Below are positions 27,556-36,333 of a stretch of 64,000 bases of DNA, piece by piece. The stretch is from Bdellovibrio sp. (lineage in GTDB: Bacteria; Myxococcota; SpSt-1050), in assembly GCA_020725805.1 (NCBI GenBank), contig DYEF01000065.1, positions 42,070 to 106,069 on the forward strand, written 5' to 3'. The notes under the pieces were generated by a model. That model was not told the DNA's origin. It was given only the letters and a program-made list of their open reading frames with translations, and made no database searches. A program made the translations under genes and the position numbers. Every line of letters starts with the position of its first letter. Position 1 is the stretch's first letter.

Positions 27556-28904
27556 AAAAAATAATTTTTGTAGAGCCAAGAGGGGCTGAATCGAATGTAT
27601 TTGCGAAATATATGATGCTTCCCCTTCTGGGACCTATCTATCTCGCAACAATCCTCAGACAGAAAGGCTATGATACCGAAGTGCTAAATGAAAATATCCT
27701 TGGAAGGGATATTACCGCAGAAGACCTAGGCTGTGATGTTCTGTGTATATCCATAATAACAAACACAGCCCCGCGCGGATATGAAATTGCTGAGATCTTC
27801 AGAAATACTCATCCGGAGAAGACAATTGTAATAGGCGGAATACACGCCACTTTTCTGCCGGAGGAGAGTCTCAGATATGCCGACTTCGTAACGACCTTTG
27901 AGGGAGAGGAGACTATTCTGTCAATTATCGAGGGAAGAGCCGAAAAGGGGATAGTATCCGGACACAGGATCGAAAATATGGATTCCATCCCTTACCCCGA
28001 TTTTTCGCTAGTAAAAGGTTTTGACAGGAAATTTATTCAGCCTGTAATGTTCTCGAGAGGTTGCCCTTTTAACTGTTCATTCTGCACTGTGGCAAGGATG
28101 TTCGGGAGGAAATACAGGACACACTCAGATGAATATGTCCTCGGATTACTAAGTAATACAAGACATAATGACATCTTTATCTACGACGACAATTTCGCCG
28201 CAGATATCAGAAGAACAGAACGGATTCTCGACGGAATCATAGGTCTTAAGAGAAAATTCGAATTCAGTGCACAGGTCAGAACCGATATCACAAAGAATCA
28301 GAATATCATCAAAAAGATGTCAGAGGCGGGATTCTACAGGGTATATATAGGTATCGAATCCATAAACGAAAAGTCCCTAAAGAGTATTGAGAAGAGACAG
28401 AGCGTCGATGATATCGTCAGGGCTGTAGATGTATTTCACAAATATGGTATCAAGGTTCACGGTATGTTTATTTTCGGAACAGATGAAGATACACCTGAGA
28501 TATTCAATTCTACTGTACAATTCTGCAAAAGGGAAGGGATTGATACCGTCCAGTATCTGGCCCTGACACCTTTCCCCGGGACACCGGTATTCGAGGGACT
28601 CAGAGCCAGCAGAAGGCTCCTTCACGAAGAATGGCAGTATTATGACGGACAGCACGTGGTATTCAGGCCCAAAAATATGAAACCGGAGGAACTTCAGGAA
28701 GGAATCATTAATTCATACAAGGCATTCTATTCATATCTTACGCTTGCAGATGATATATTAAAGACAGGGCTCGATTTTCTGTTCAATCTGCCAAACAGCC
28801 TTCTCCCTCAGTTCGACAGGATAAAACACAGACTGATGGGCAGATATATTGTAAACCGGTGGCTTGAATTCAACAGGGATTATATAGCAAAAATCAGGTC
28901 CTGA
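27552..28904 (+). CDS. B12-binding-type radical SAM protein
   Basis: 450 residues. The N-terminal 1-135 is a cobalamin-binding-like Rossmann fold (VIGGIHATFLPEE). The radical SAM motif is Cys171-x3-Cys175-x2-Cys178 in RGCPFNCSFC, followed by FIYDDNF, RVYIGIES and TPFPGTP, as in the COG1032 group. These enzymes often methylate unreactive carbons or modify lipids and cofactors. The N-terminal domain lacks the classic DxHxxG, so cobalamin may bind base-off or not at all. It is the last gene of the PilZ-rhomboid operon. Confidence 0.88.
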   Translation: MKKIIFVEPRGAESNVFAKYMMLPLLGPIYLATILRQKGYDTEVLNENILGRDITAEDLGCDVLCISIITNTAPRGYEIAEIFRNTHPEKTIVIGGIHATFLPEESLRYADFVTTFEGEETILSIIEGRAEKGIVSGHRIENMDSIPYPDFSLVKGFDRKFIQPVMFSRGCPFNCSFCTVARMFGRKYRTHSDEYVLGLLSNTRHNDIFIYDDNFAADIRRTERILDGIIGLKRKFEFSAQVRTDITKNQNIIKKMSEAGFYRVYIGIESINEKSLKSIEKRQSVDDIVRAVDVFHKYGIKVHGMFIFGTDEDTPEIFNSTVQFCKREGIDTVQYLALTPFPGTPVFEGLRASRRLLHEEWQYYDGQHVVFRPKNMKPEELQEGIINSYKAFYSYLTLADDILKTGLDFLFNLPNSLLPQFDRIKHRLMGRYIVNRWLEFNRDYIAKIRS

Positions 28905-28909
28905 ATATT

Positions 28910-29470
28910 TTATTTAAGACCCATCTTTTTAAGAATGGACATTGCACTCGTTGTAGGTGATACGTCTTCGGGGAGATAAATCATTACTCCGCCCTTGGCG
29001 GGTCTGACAGTGACTTTCCCCTCTTCTGTAAGCTGCTTGGTAACTTTTATCGGGTCCTCGCCGAAATACTCCTTGAAGGCCTGATTGAAGCCGGAATAGA
29101 CGGAATGAATACCTTTGTATTTGGGAGGTCTGAGCTTTTCTATTGCAAGTCTGGTAAATTCCTCGTAACTCATCTTTTTGCTGTCATTCCTATCTATTCC
29201 CATCTTTTCGAATATCTGGGAGGTATTTACGGAAGGAGATACGTCCTCGGGAAGGTAAATCATTACTCCGCCCTTGGCAGGCCTGATAGCGATTTTACCC
29301 TCATCCGCAAGCTGTTTTGTGACCTTTATCGGGTCCTCACCGAAGTATTCCTTGAAAGCCTGATTGAAACCGGAAAATACAGAGTGAATCCCTTTATACT
29401 TGGGCGACCTGAGAGTTTCAATGGACTTCTTAACAAATTCTTCATAGCTAAGTTTCTTTTCTTCTGACAT
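28910..29470 (-). CDS. Tandem-duplicated KGIH-motif protein
   Basis: 186 residues from the ATG at 29470, with CTGGAGG upstream. The protein is two copies of one 93-residue unit (8-91 and 101-184), each with a SYEEF start, PKYKGIHSV, SGFNQAFKEYFGEDP, an IKVTKQL helix, RPAKGGVMIYLPED and a KMG end. The helix-helix-wing order, with a lysine-rich beta wing, suggests a winged-helix or similar small nucleic-acid-binding fold. That is inference from pattern only. The units are close to 85 percent identical at protein level by eye but differ at many third codon positions, so the duplication is not very recent. Confidence 0.8.
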   Translation of the reverse strand: MSEEKKLSYEEFVKKSIETLRSPKYKGIHSVFSGFNQAFKEYFGEDPIKVTKQLADEGKIAIRPAKGGVMIYLPEDVSPSVNTSQIFEKMGIDRNDSKKMSYEEFTRLAIEKLRPPKYKGIHSVYSGFNQAFKEYFGEDPIKVTKQLTEEGKVTVRPAKGGVMIYLPEDVSPTTSAMSILKKMGLK

Positions 29471-29673
29471 CAGTAATCCTCCAGAAAAATTTACAATAAT
29501 AATATCACAATAAAGTACAATGTCAAATATATAGTCCTTTTCTGTCAAGGCCACCCTGAAATTTATAAATAAATTCCTGAGCAAATCCACATTTTGGGCA
29601 AATTTTATAAACCGCTTCCTGTCTTATTGATATCTGTCTCAACATAAAGCCAAAAGATATCCCTTTATTGGCT

Positions 29674-29710
29674 ATGGTCTGCGGACCGTCGACTGTCGAC
29701 CGTGGACCAT
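29674..29710. repeat. Palindromic GGTC/GTCGAC tract
   Basis: A 37-base tract with ATGGTC at one end and GACCAT at the other. It has two GTCGAC words inside and overlapping CGGACC/CCGTGGACC words. The same GTGGTCTGCGGAC word recurs at 29952-29964. It looks like a low-complexity dispersed repeat. Confidence 0.55.
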
Positions 29711-29771
29711 TATTGAACTTCAGCTCTTCCGCCTTCAGTTCTTCAGCACTTTTTCTCTGTAGATTATTAAC

Positions 29772-29813
29772 TGTCGCTTCAATACACTCTATTACTCAGC
29801 GACCTTAATATTA
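29772..29813 (-). repeat. REP-like hairpin A
   Basis: Read on the minus strand, the conserved head TATTAAGG leads into a hairpin with stem GTCGCT/AGCGAC (29773-29778 with 29798-29803) and a 19-base loop containing GAGTGTA. Nearly the same head, stem position and loop occur in element B, with a compensating C-G to G-C swap in the stem. Confidence 0.65.
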
Positions 29814-29860
29814 GAATGATATTAAGTAGGCGAAACCATATCGAATTTTCCGATTTAAGT

Positions 29861-29902
29861 GGTGGCTTCGGTACACTTCGTTACTCAGCCACCTTAATAG
29901 CA
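29861..29902 (-). repeat. REP-like hairpin B
   Basis: Stem GGTGGCT/AGCCACC (29861-29867 with 29887-29893), with the same TATTAAGG head on the minus strand and a loop containing AAGTGTA. The two elements share orientation and are about 88 bases apart, as in paired REP arrays. Confidence 0.68.
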
Positions 29903-29981
29903 CTAACGCTTTCAGCTCTAAAAACTGTGACTATGGACTTCTTCCGTGGTCTGCGGACTGATATTACGTGCCTGAGAGCAA

Positions 29982-30920
29982 CTAACCTAATCTCTCTCCC
30001 GGCAGGACAGGATTCCCGGTGAGAAACTCCTTTACATTGAGAGGATTCTTCCCCTCTTTCTGGAGTCTTTTAATAATAAAAACTCCCTCTTTTGTGCTGA
30101 CAAATATACCTCTTTCAGAGGATTCGATTACTGTACCCGGCACCGACGGATTGTGTTCCTGATAGTAATCAGCAGCCAGAACCTTTATAAGCGCACCTTT
30201 GTAATATGTAAAAGTCGAGGGCCAGGGATTGAGACCCCTGACAAGATTAAATAACTCCTTGGCCGGCTTTGAAAAATCAAGCCTTCCGTCCTCCTTTTTG
30301 AGCAACGGCGCATAAGTGGCAAGGGATTCATCCTGTTTTTCGTATTTTAAGGTGCCTTGAGTAAATCCTTCGATGAATTCCGGCAGCATACTACAGGCAA
30401 GCTCAACGAGCCTGTCGTGCAGAGATTCTGCATTATCCTCTTTTAGTATTGGTATTTCGCGTCTGAGCACAATATCGCCGGCATCCAGCCTGTAAACCAC
30501 CTTCTGAAATGTTATACCTGTCAGCTCATCTCCGTTTATGATAGCCCAGTTTATAGGTGCCGGGCCCCTGTATCTCGGCAGAAGGGATGCGTGGATATTG
30601 AAAACGGAATCCTTCTTCATATCGAGAAATCTCTGAGAGAGAATCTTCCCGTATGCAGCAACGAGGATGAGGTCGAACTCCTTTTTTGATATATATTCGA
30701 GTGATTCGTCCGAATTGATATTGTCCGGAGAAAATACCTCTATATTATTCTGAAGGGCAAGCGATTTTGCCTCGGATACCTTTATCTTCTTCCCCCTTCC
30801 GGCCGGTTTATCCGGCTGGGTTATTACCAGAACCGGTTTTGAAATATCAATGAGGGTTTTCAGTACCCCTGCGGCAAAATCAGGCGTCCCCATAAAGATT
30901 ATCTTACATTTTGAGTTCAT
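29982..30920 (-). CDS. fmt: Methionyl-tRNA formyltransferase
   Basis: 312 residues. It formylates initiator Met-tRNA. The N-terminal GTPDFA (11-16) and the catalytic Asn108, His110 and Asp146 (in FNIHASLLPRYRGPAP and YRLDAGD) are in place, and the C-terminal OB-like domain is present at normal length. It overlaps def by 17 bases; the def-fmt pair is the classical formyl-cycle operon. Confidence 0.97.
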   Translation of the reverse strand: MNSKCKIIFMGTPDFAAGVLKTLIDISKPVLVITQPDKPAGRGKKIKVSEAKSLALQNNIEVFSPDNINSDESLEYISKKEFDLILVAAYGKILSQRFLDMKKDSVFNIHASLLPRYRGPAPINWAIINGDELTGITFQKVVYRLDAGDIVLRREIPILKEDNAESLHDRLVELACSMLPEFIEGFTQGTLKYEKQDESLATYAPLLKKEDGRLDFSKPAKELFNLVRGLNPWPSTFTYYKGALIKVLAADYYQEHNPSVPGTVIESSERGIFVSTKEGVFIIKRLQKEGKNPLNVKEFLTGNPVLPGERLG

Positions 30921-31428
30921 TCTTTCTCTTCTTTGCCTCCTTTTTCAGTCTTCTGTAATAGAGTGCCTTTTTTAATGGTGACAGACGGTCCAGAAAGACA
31001 ATCCCGTCGAGATGGTCGATCTCGTGCTGAATTACCCGCGCAATCAGTCCGTCATCCTCGGCAATATGTTCTTTACCTTCAGGGTCGAGATACCTGAATT
31101 TCACCTTTTTATATCTCTTCACCTCGTCCCGAATTTCCGGAACGGAAAGACACCCCTCCTCCATAACAAGTTCGCCTTCCCCGCCTATTACTTCAGGATT
31201 AATCATCTTCAGCAACTCCGATTTTTTCTCCTCTGTGGAGACATCGATTGTAACGAGCCGCATATCTATCCCCACCTGACTTGCTGCAAGGCCTATACCG
31301 TTCGAGTAATACATTGTCTCTGCCATATCATCCAGAATTTTCAGAACCTCAGGTGTAATATCCTGAACTTTCTTGACCTTTTTCCTGAGGAAGGGATCCG
31401 GGACTTTCAATACTGTCAGAACTGCCAT
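30904..31428 (-). CDS. def: Peptide deformylase
   Basis: 174 residues. It removes the formyl group from nascent proteins. The three family motifs are intact: GIGLAASQ (44-51), EGCLSVP (91-97, metal ligand Cys93) and QHEIDH (134-139, metal ligands His135 and His139, catalytic Glu136). The Lys-rich C-terminal tail may help ribosome binding. It starts nine bases after priA. Confidence 0.97.
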   Translation of the reverse strand: MAVLTVLKVPDPFLRKKVKKVQDITPEVLKILDDMAETMYYSNGIGLAASQVGIDMRLVTIDVSTEEKKSELLKMINPEVIGGEGELVMEEGCLSVPEIRDEVKRYKKVKFRYLDPEGKEHIAEDDGLIARVIQHEIDHLDGIVFLDRLSPLKKALYYRRLKKEAKKRKNELKM

Positions 31429-31437
31429 CTGAACTCC

Positions 31438-33813
31438 TTATAACATGTTTACAGGGTCAACATCAATACTGACCCTTACATTATGATGCTTTTTATATAC
31501 AACAGGAATCAGATTTTTTAAAATTTTTCTTGCATTTACCATCTCTGTCGTCTTTATCATAAGCTGATATCTGTACTCGTTTTTTACCTTTTTCACAGGA
31601 GAGGGGACGGGACCTAAGACTTCGGACCTTTTGAGATTCAGAAGAGAATTTCTGAAAAAATCAAGTACCTCCTTACATCCGGACTCGTTATGTGAACGTG
31701 CCCTTATCAGAATAATCTTCGAGAAGGGCGGATAGAAGAGATTCTTTCTCCTCATAAGTTCGATTTCCAGATACTGATCCGGATTGCCGTCTTTTACCGC
31801 AATTATAGCCGGCTCGAACGGATTGAAGGTCTGAATAATGACTTCGCCCTTCTCTTCTCCGCGGCCGGACCTCCCCGAGACCTGCATCAGAAGCTGCATA
31901 AGCCTTTCCTGAACCCTGAAATCAGGTATTGTAAATGCCGTATCGGCAAGAATGACACCTACAAGTGTTACATCGGGGAAGTGATGTCCCTTTGCAACCA
32001 TCTGGGTTCCTATAAGGATATTGGCATCGCCTCTTACGAATCTCGATATGGTACTTTCGAGATCATAGAGATTGGCAACCGAGTCCCTGTCGAGCCTGAC
32101 AGTAACTGCACCGGGGATAATCTTTTTAACAATCTCTTCAATCTGCTCGGTTCCGAACCCAAGATTTTTTACTGATACAGAACCACAGCCCGGGCAGATA
32201 TTTCTGACCTTTTCCGAATATCCGCAATAGTGACAGAGCAGAACCTCCTGTCTTTTATGATATACCAGATTGACATCACAATCCGGACACCTGAAGATAT
32301 AACCGCACCTTGAACAGATAAGGACTGTATTGAAACCTCTCCTGTTCAGCATCAGAATTGCCTTACGGTTACTACGGACGGTATTCAGTAATGCCTCATA
32401 TAGTCTCTCGCTGATAAAGAACGGAAGTCCCTCGACATCCTCCTCTTTCTTCTCACGGCTGGCAAGACTCACAATCTCGACATCCGGCATAGGTTTTTTA
32501 TTTGCCCTGACCGTAAGTCTGGAGTGCCCGAATCTTCCGGTCTTTATGTTATAGATACTCTGCACAGACGGTGTTGCACTTCCGAGTATTACAATGCATC
32601 CTTCTGTCTGACCCCGTTTTATGGCTAAATCCCTGCCGTTGTAACGCGGGGATTCCTCCTGTTTGTATGCACTGTCGTGCTCCTCATCAACCACTATCAA
32701 TCCTATATCTGACAAAGGCGCAAAGACCGCTGACCTCGCACCCACAACCACCTTTACCTCATTATTCCTGATTCTCAGATACTCCCTTATTCTCTCCTTC
32801 TCCTGAAGGCCAGAATGCAAAACAGCCACATCACAACCAAGCGTTGCACGGATTCTGAAAATAGATTGTGGTGTAAGGCCTATCTCAGGCACGAGGAAGA
32901 GAACGGTTTTCCTCTCTTTCAGCACCTTTTCTGCAATTCTCAGATATACCTCGGTCTTCCCGCTTCCGGTTACACCGTAAATATAATGAACACCGAATCC
33001 TTCGTCTCTCATTTTATCTATATTTTCGATCGTTCTCTTCTGTTCGTCCGTCAGTTCTGTTACAGAAGAATCCCTTATTGTATATGCTTCCGGTGACGAC
33101 TCAGAGCTCTGAATTCTTACAAGCCCCGTTTTGTAGAGATACCTGAGAATCCTTCTGTCCCTCAGAATGGTCAGAACATCATAAAGCGGCATTCTTCCTC
33201 TTATGCTCAGTTCGTGAAGGACTGTCCCGACAGACGGGTATTTCTCTTCAATCCTCTTCAGTTCGTCCTTAGGCAATGAATCTCCGGTCTCTGAGAGAAC
33301 GACAAGATTCTTACCGGATTCACCGGCTCCCGGGACATCGAGAAACGCCTCTTTTGAGTTCAGATAACCGAAGATATCCGAAAGACTGATATTATGTTTT
33401 TTTCTGAGTGATTCGTAAGATGACAACCTTATGCTTTGGCTCCCTGAAATATTTTTTTCTGAATTGAAGACAAGTCTGTAATTCGACAGGTTAAGTAACC
33501 CCGATGGGATTGCAGAGAAGAGCATATTTCCCGGTGGCTCGATATAATAATCTGAAGCCCAGAGGAGAAGTTCGAACATATTCCTGCTAAAAACAGGATT
33601 GATGGGAAAAATGTCAATAATGGATTTCAGTTTTTCGTTCGGCAGACCTGATGTGTTGTTATTGCCGAGTCTCTTTATTATACCGGTCTGAACGCTGTTC
33701 TTGAGAGGGACGATTACGGCAAAACCCTCTTTCACAACAGAGGATAAACTCTCAGGTACCCTGTATGTAAATGTCTCGAACAACGAATTCTTTAATATTA
33801 TCTCGGCAAACAT
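31438..33813 (-). CDS. priA: Primosomal protein N' (replication restart helicase PriA)
   Basis: 791 residues. An N-terminal fork-binding domain (FETFTYRVPESL, 12-23) is followed by the DExH helicase with GVTGSGKTE (280-288), DEEHD (376-380) and GSATPS. A Cys cluster near 498-545 in CxxC pairs binds zinc. The C-terminal helicase half has QMVAKGHHFPDVTLVGV and QVSGRSGRG. It is complete, and lies between sppA and def in one minus-strand run. Confidence 0.96.
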   Translation of the reverse strand: MFAEIILKNSLFETFTYRVPESLSSVVKEGFAVIVPLKNSVQTGIIKRLGNNNTSGLPNEKLKSIIDIFPINPVFSRNMFELLLWASDYYIEPPGNMLFSAIPSGLLNLSNYRLVFNSEKNISGSQSIRLSSYESLRKKHNISLSDIFGYLNSKEAFLDVPGAGESGKNLVVLSETGDSLPKDELKRIEEKYPSVGTVLHELSIRGRMPLYDVLTILRDRRILRYLYKTGLVRIQSSESSPEAYTIRDSSVTELTDEQKRTIENIDKMRDEGFGVHYIYGVTGSGKTEVYLRIAEKVLKERKTVLFLVPEIGLTPQSIFRIRATLGCDVAVLHSGLQEKERIREYLRIRNNEVKVVVGARSAVFAPLSDIGLIVVDEEHDSAYKQEESPRYNGRDLAIKRGQTEGCIVILGSATPSVQSIYNIKTGRFGHSRLTVRANKKPMPDVEIVSLASREKKEEDVEGLPFFISERLYEALLNTVRSNRKAILMLNRRGFNTVLICSRCGYIFRCPDCDVNLVYHKRQEVLLCHYCGYSEKVRNICPGCGSVSVKNLGFGTEQIEEIVKKIIPGAVTVRLDRDSVANLYDLESTISRFVRGDANILIGTQMVAKGHHFPDVTLVGVILADTAFTIPDFRVQERLMQLLMQVSGRSGRGEEKGEVIIQTFNPFEPAIIAVKDGNPDQYLEIELMRRKNLFYPPFSKIILIRARSHNESGCKEVLDFFRNSLLNLKRSEVLGPVPSPVKKVKNEYRYQLMIKTTEMVNARKILKNLIPVVYKKHHNVRVSIDVDPVNML

Positions 33814-33862
33814 CTCTCAAAATAAAATAAAACGGTCATTTAGGACAGGACTAAAAGAGTAG

Positions 33863-36235
33863 CTATTCTCCGGTGTATCTGTACAGGACAAAGTCGTAAA
33901 TTTTGCGTTCCTTCAGGATAAAATTCAGAACCCTTTCAGAAAAGGATTCACCACCCATAACCATACTGCTCAGGTCATTCTTCCTGCCGTATTCCACGTA
34001 TTCTATCCCTGTATCGGAAGGAATATTTGCAAGCATCCTGATTCTGTTTACGGCAGCAGCATAACCGCCTATCTCGTCCACAAGCCCCAGAGCCTTTGCC
34101 TCATATCCGGTAAAGACCTTTCCCTCCGCCAGTTCGGATACCTTGCTGATATCAATCTTCCGTGAGAGCGATACCTTCTCCTTGAAATGACGGTAAAACC
34201 CGTCGATATACTCCCTGATACTCTTCAACTCTGCTTCACTCAGACCCCTGAATATACTGTCAGAATCCCCCGATGATTTTGCAGTCTGTGCCTCATAGGT
34301 AATGCCTGCCTTTTTCAGCAGTCCCGAGATATCGGGTTTGAGAAAGAATACACCGATAGAACCCACAACCGATATCTCATCGGCAATGATATAGTCGGAG
34401 GCTATAGCCGAAAAATAACCACCTGATGCGGCCATTGAACCCACTGAGACGACAAGAGGTTTGACCTCCGAAATTTTTCTCAGCTCTTCAAATATCAGCT
34501 GGCTTGCCATAGTCGAACCGCCGGGAGAGTTTATTCTCAGAATTACACCGGCAATCGATTCGTCCCTCAGAATTTCACCGACAATCTCTGTTATATCGGT
34601 GTTGCCGATTGATTCAAAACCAACCGAATCACCAAACCCCTTTCCGTAGACAATATCACCGTTGAGGTAAATCACAGCAATCTTCCTCTTTATTTGCCAG
34701 TTGCCCTTATAGGACGAGGTACTCAGATAATTCTGGTTGATACCATATTCACCTCCGAAATAAAATCTAATGTCTTTTTTCAGCTGTTCGAATGTCGAAA
34801 CGGCGTCAATCAGCCTCTCTTCCTTTGCCTTGAGAGGCGAAAAGAGTGCCGTAGAATATATCTTTTCCAGCTGCTTTGCCTCGATACCCCTTGAGGAGAT
34901 AATCGCCTTATCCAGAATACTTTGTACCGAACCGAGAATCTGCTTTATCTGTTCCTTACGTTTCTCACTCCCCTTATCCGAGACAAGTGGTTCGAATGCC
35001 GTCTTATATTCACCCGCGGCAACCACATCGAATCTCAGACCAATCTTTTCGAAGAAATTCCTGAAATACAGGCCGCCCGAGGCACTTCCCTTCAGAATGA
35101 GTGAACCGCCCTCATTGATAACGATTTTATCCGCCTCCGATGCAAGATAATACGTAATATCATCACCCGATTCCATAAATGCAACAACCCTCTTCCCTTT
35201 TCCCCTGAATGAAGAGACCGCCCTTTTTATCTCTCCCGCAACGCCTGCCGGAATATCTATATCAGCAATGTACAGAATCATACCCGCAACCGAATTATCA
35301 TTTGCAGCAGAATTTATATCATTTAATACATCAACAAGAGAGCGTCCCTTCTTCCTCAACCCAAGAAAATCTTCCTTCAATCCGTCAGAAACCGTGCTGT
35401 CAAGTCTGACAACTATGACCTGTTTCGAGACTGTAAAAAGTTCCTCGTAGTTGTTCTTCGAATATCTGAAGGAAAAACCCTTGCCGTCGAAACCGCCCTC
35501 CGAATCGGAGTAACTGCCCGAAAAGGCAAATCCGAATTTCGTAAGGTCGAGATTCATCCCCCCGTACATATCCTTCTCCTCATTTATTCCGAAAAAGAGC
35601 CTTAGCCCCCTAACAGGGTTCAGTGCCACAAAATACCTGTTCGGGATATCCCTGTTATGCTCGATGAATGAAAAATCTCCGTAGAGTTCGAGGGCCTCCG
35701 AAAACGGCTTGATTCCTATACCCAGATTCACCCTCCTCGGAACAGGGATATTACCGACCGAAGGCTGACCGAGATTCTGACCCACAACAGAGATATTCAG
35801 AAATCTTGCAGGCATAAAATATGCACCTGCATACCAGTCCCAAGCCAGACCGAAACGCGGCTCAACGGGGTCGTATAGTGCAAGTCCCACACCCATAAGC
35901 ATATAATCCCCGGCCCTGAAACCTACCGGGAGTGAATATCTCAGATAATCAACCAGATTATTGTCGTTGTAATTAATCCCCAGCCCGGCATTCTCAACTT
36001 CAATTACTGAGCCATAGAATCTCGAATCGAGCGAAAAAGATTCCTGATAGAAAAGGGTGAACTGATTATCTCTCAGAAAACCGAAAATTGCGGGGTTGTC
36101 AAGGGCACTCAGTGAATTATAGACTGATGCATAGGGATTGAATTTATTGTAATACGAAAATTCATCCTTCTCTGCATATAGATTTTTAAGCAGGAAGAGA
36201 GATAACAAAATCATAAAAAATATCTTTTTCATCAC
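33863..36235 (-). CDS. sppA: Signal peptide peptidase SppA with N-terminal outer-membrane-like domain
   Basis: 790 residues. The start is the GTG at 36235 (GGAGG seven bases before it) or the next codon ATG. A cleavable signal (1-21) is followed by a 240-residue beta-rich region (22-262) with alternating aromatic strands and VVGQNLGQPS and RRVNLGIGIKP segments, similar to PorV/PorQ or UPF0164-like outer-membrane beta proteins. Residues 270-790 are a two-repeat 67-kDa-type SppA: Lys411 in AGEYKTAFEPL and Ser604 in GSMAASGGYF form the expected Ser/Lys dyad. The fusion would tether a protease to a barrel. In E. coli SppA is anchored only by an N-terminal helix. Confidence 0.87.
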   Translation of the reverse strand: MMKKIFFMILLSLFLLKNLYAEKDEFSYYNKFNPYASVYNSLSALDNPAIFGFLRDNQFTLFYQESFSLDSRFYGSVIEVENAGLGINYNDNNLVDYLRYSLPVGFRAGDYMLMGVGLALYDPVEPRFGLAWDWYAGAYFMPARFLNISVVGQNLGQPSVGNIPVPRRVNLGIGIKPFSEALELYGDFSFIEHNRDIPNRYFVALNPVRGLRLFFGINEEKDMYGGMNLDLTKFGFAFSGSYSDSEGGFDGKGFSFRYSKNNYEELFTVSKQVIVVRLDSTVSDGLKEDFLGLRKKGRSLVDVLNDINSAANDNSVAGMILYIADIDIPAGVAGEIKRAVSSFRGKGKRVVAFMESGDDITYYLASEADKIVINEGGSLILKGSASGGLYFRNFFEKIGLRFDVVAAGEYKTAFEPLVSDKGSEKRKEQIKQILGSVQSILDKAIISSRGIEAKQLEKIYSTALFSPLKAKEERLIDAVSTFEQLKKDIRFYFGGEYGINQNYLSTSSYKGNWQIKRKIAVIYLNGDIVYGKGFGDSVGFESIGNTDITEIVGEILRDESIAGVILRINSPGGSTMASQLIFEELRKISEVKPLVVSVGSMAASGGYFSAIASDYIIADEISVVGSIGVFFLKPDISGLLKKAGITYEAQTAKSSGDSDSIFRGLSEAELKSIREYIDGFYRHFKEKVSLSRKIDISKVSELAEGKVFTGYEAKALGLVDEIGGYAAAVNRIRMLANIPSDTGIEYVEYGRKNDLSSMVMGGESFSERVLNFILKERKIYDFVLYRYTGE

Positions 36236-36333
36236 TGCTATTCCTCCGTAAGAACGATAAATTAGCCTACCATTTGGATAAAATCAAAAGAAAACTATCT
36301 GATTTATCATTGCAAAGGAATCAGGATATTCTT

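Larger units (their letters stand above)
29471..29981. other. Non-coding block with REP-like elements
   Basis: About 510 bases between the divergent KGIH gene and the convergent end of fmt. It holds a palindrome-rich GGTC/GTCGAC tract, two related hairpins and a partial second copy of the GGTCTGCGGAC word near 29956. A short open frame at 29816-30022 overlaps fmt and is not coding. The promoter of the KGIH gene should lie near 29480-29520. Confidence 0.7.

Noticed and set aside
29816-30022. 68-codon plus-strand frame across the REP-like block
   Set aside because: It overlaps the fmt coding sequence on the other strand, has no ribosome binding site and reads through the hairpin repeat.
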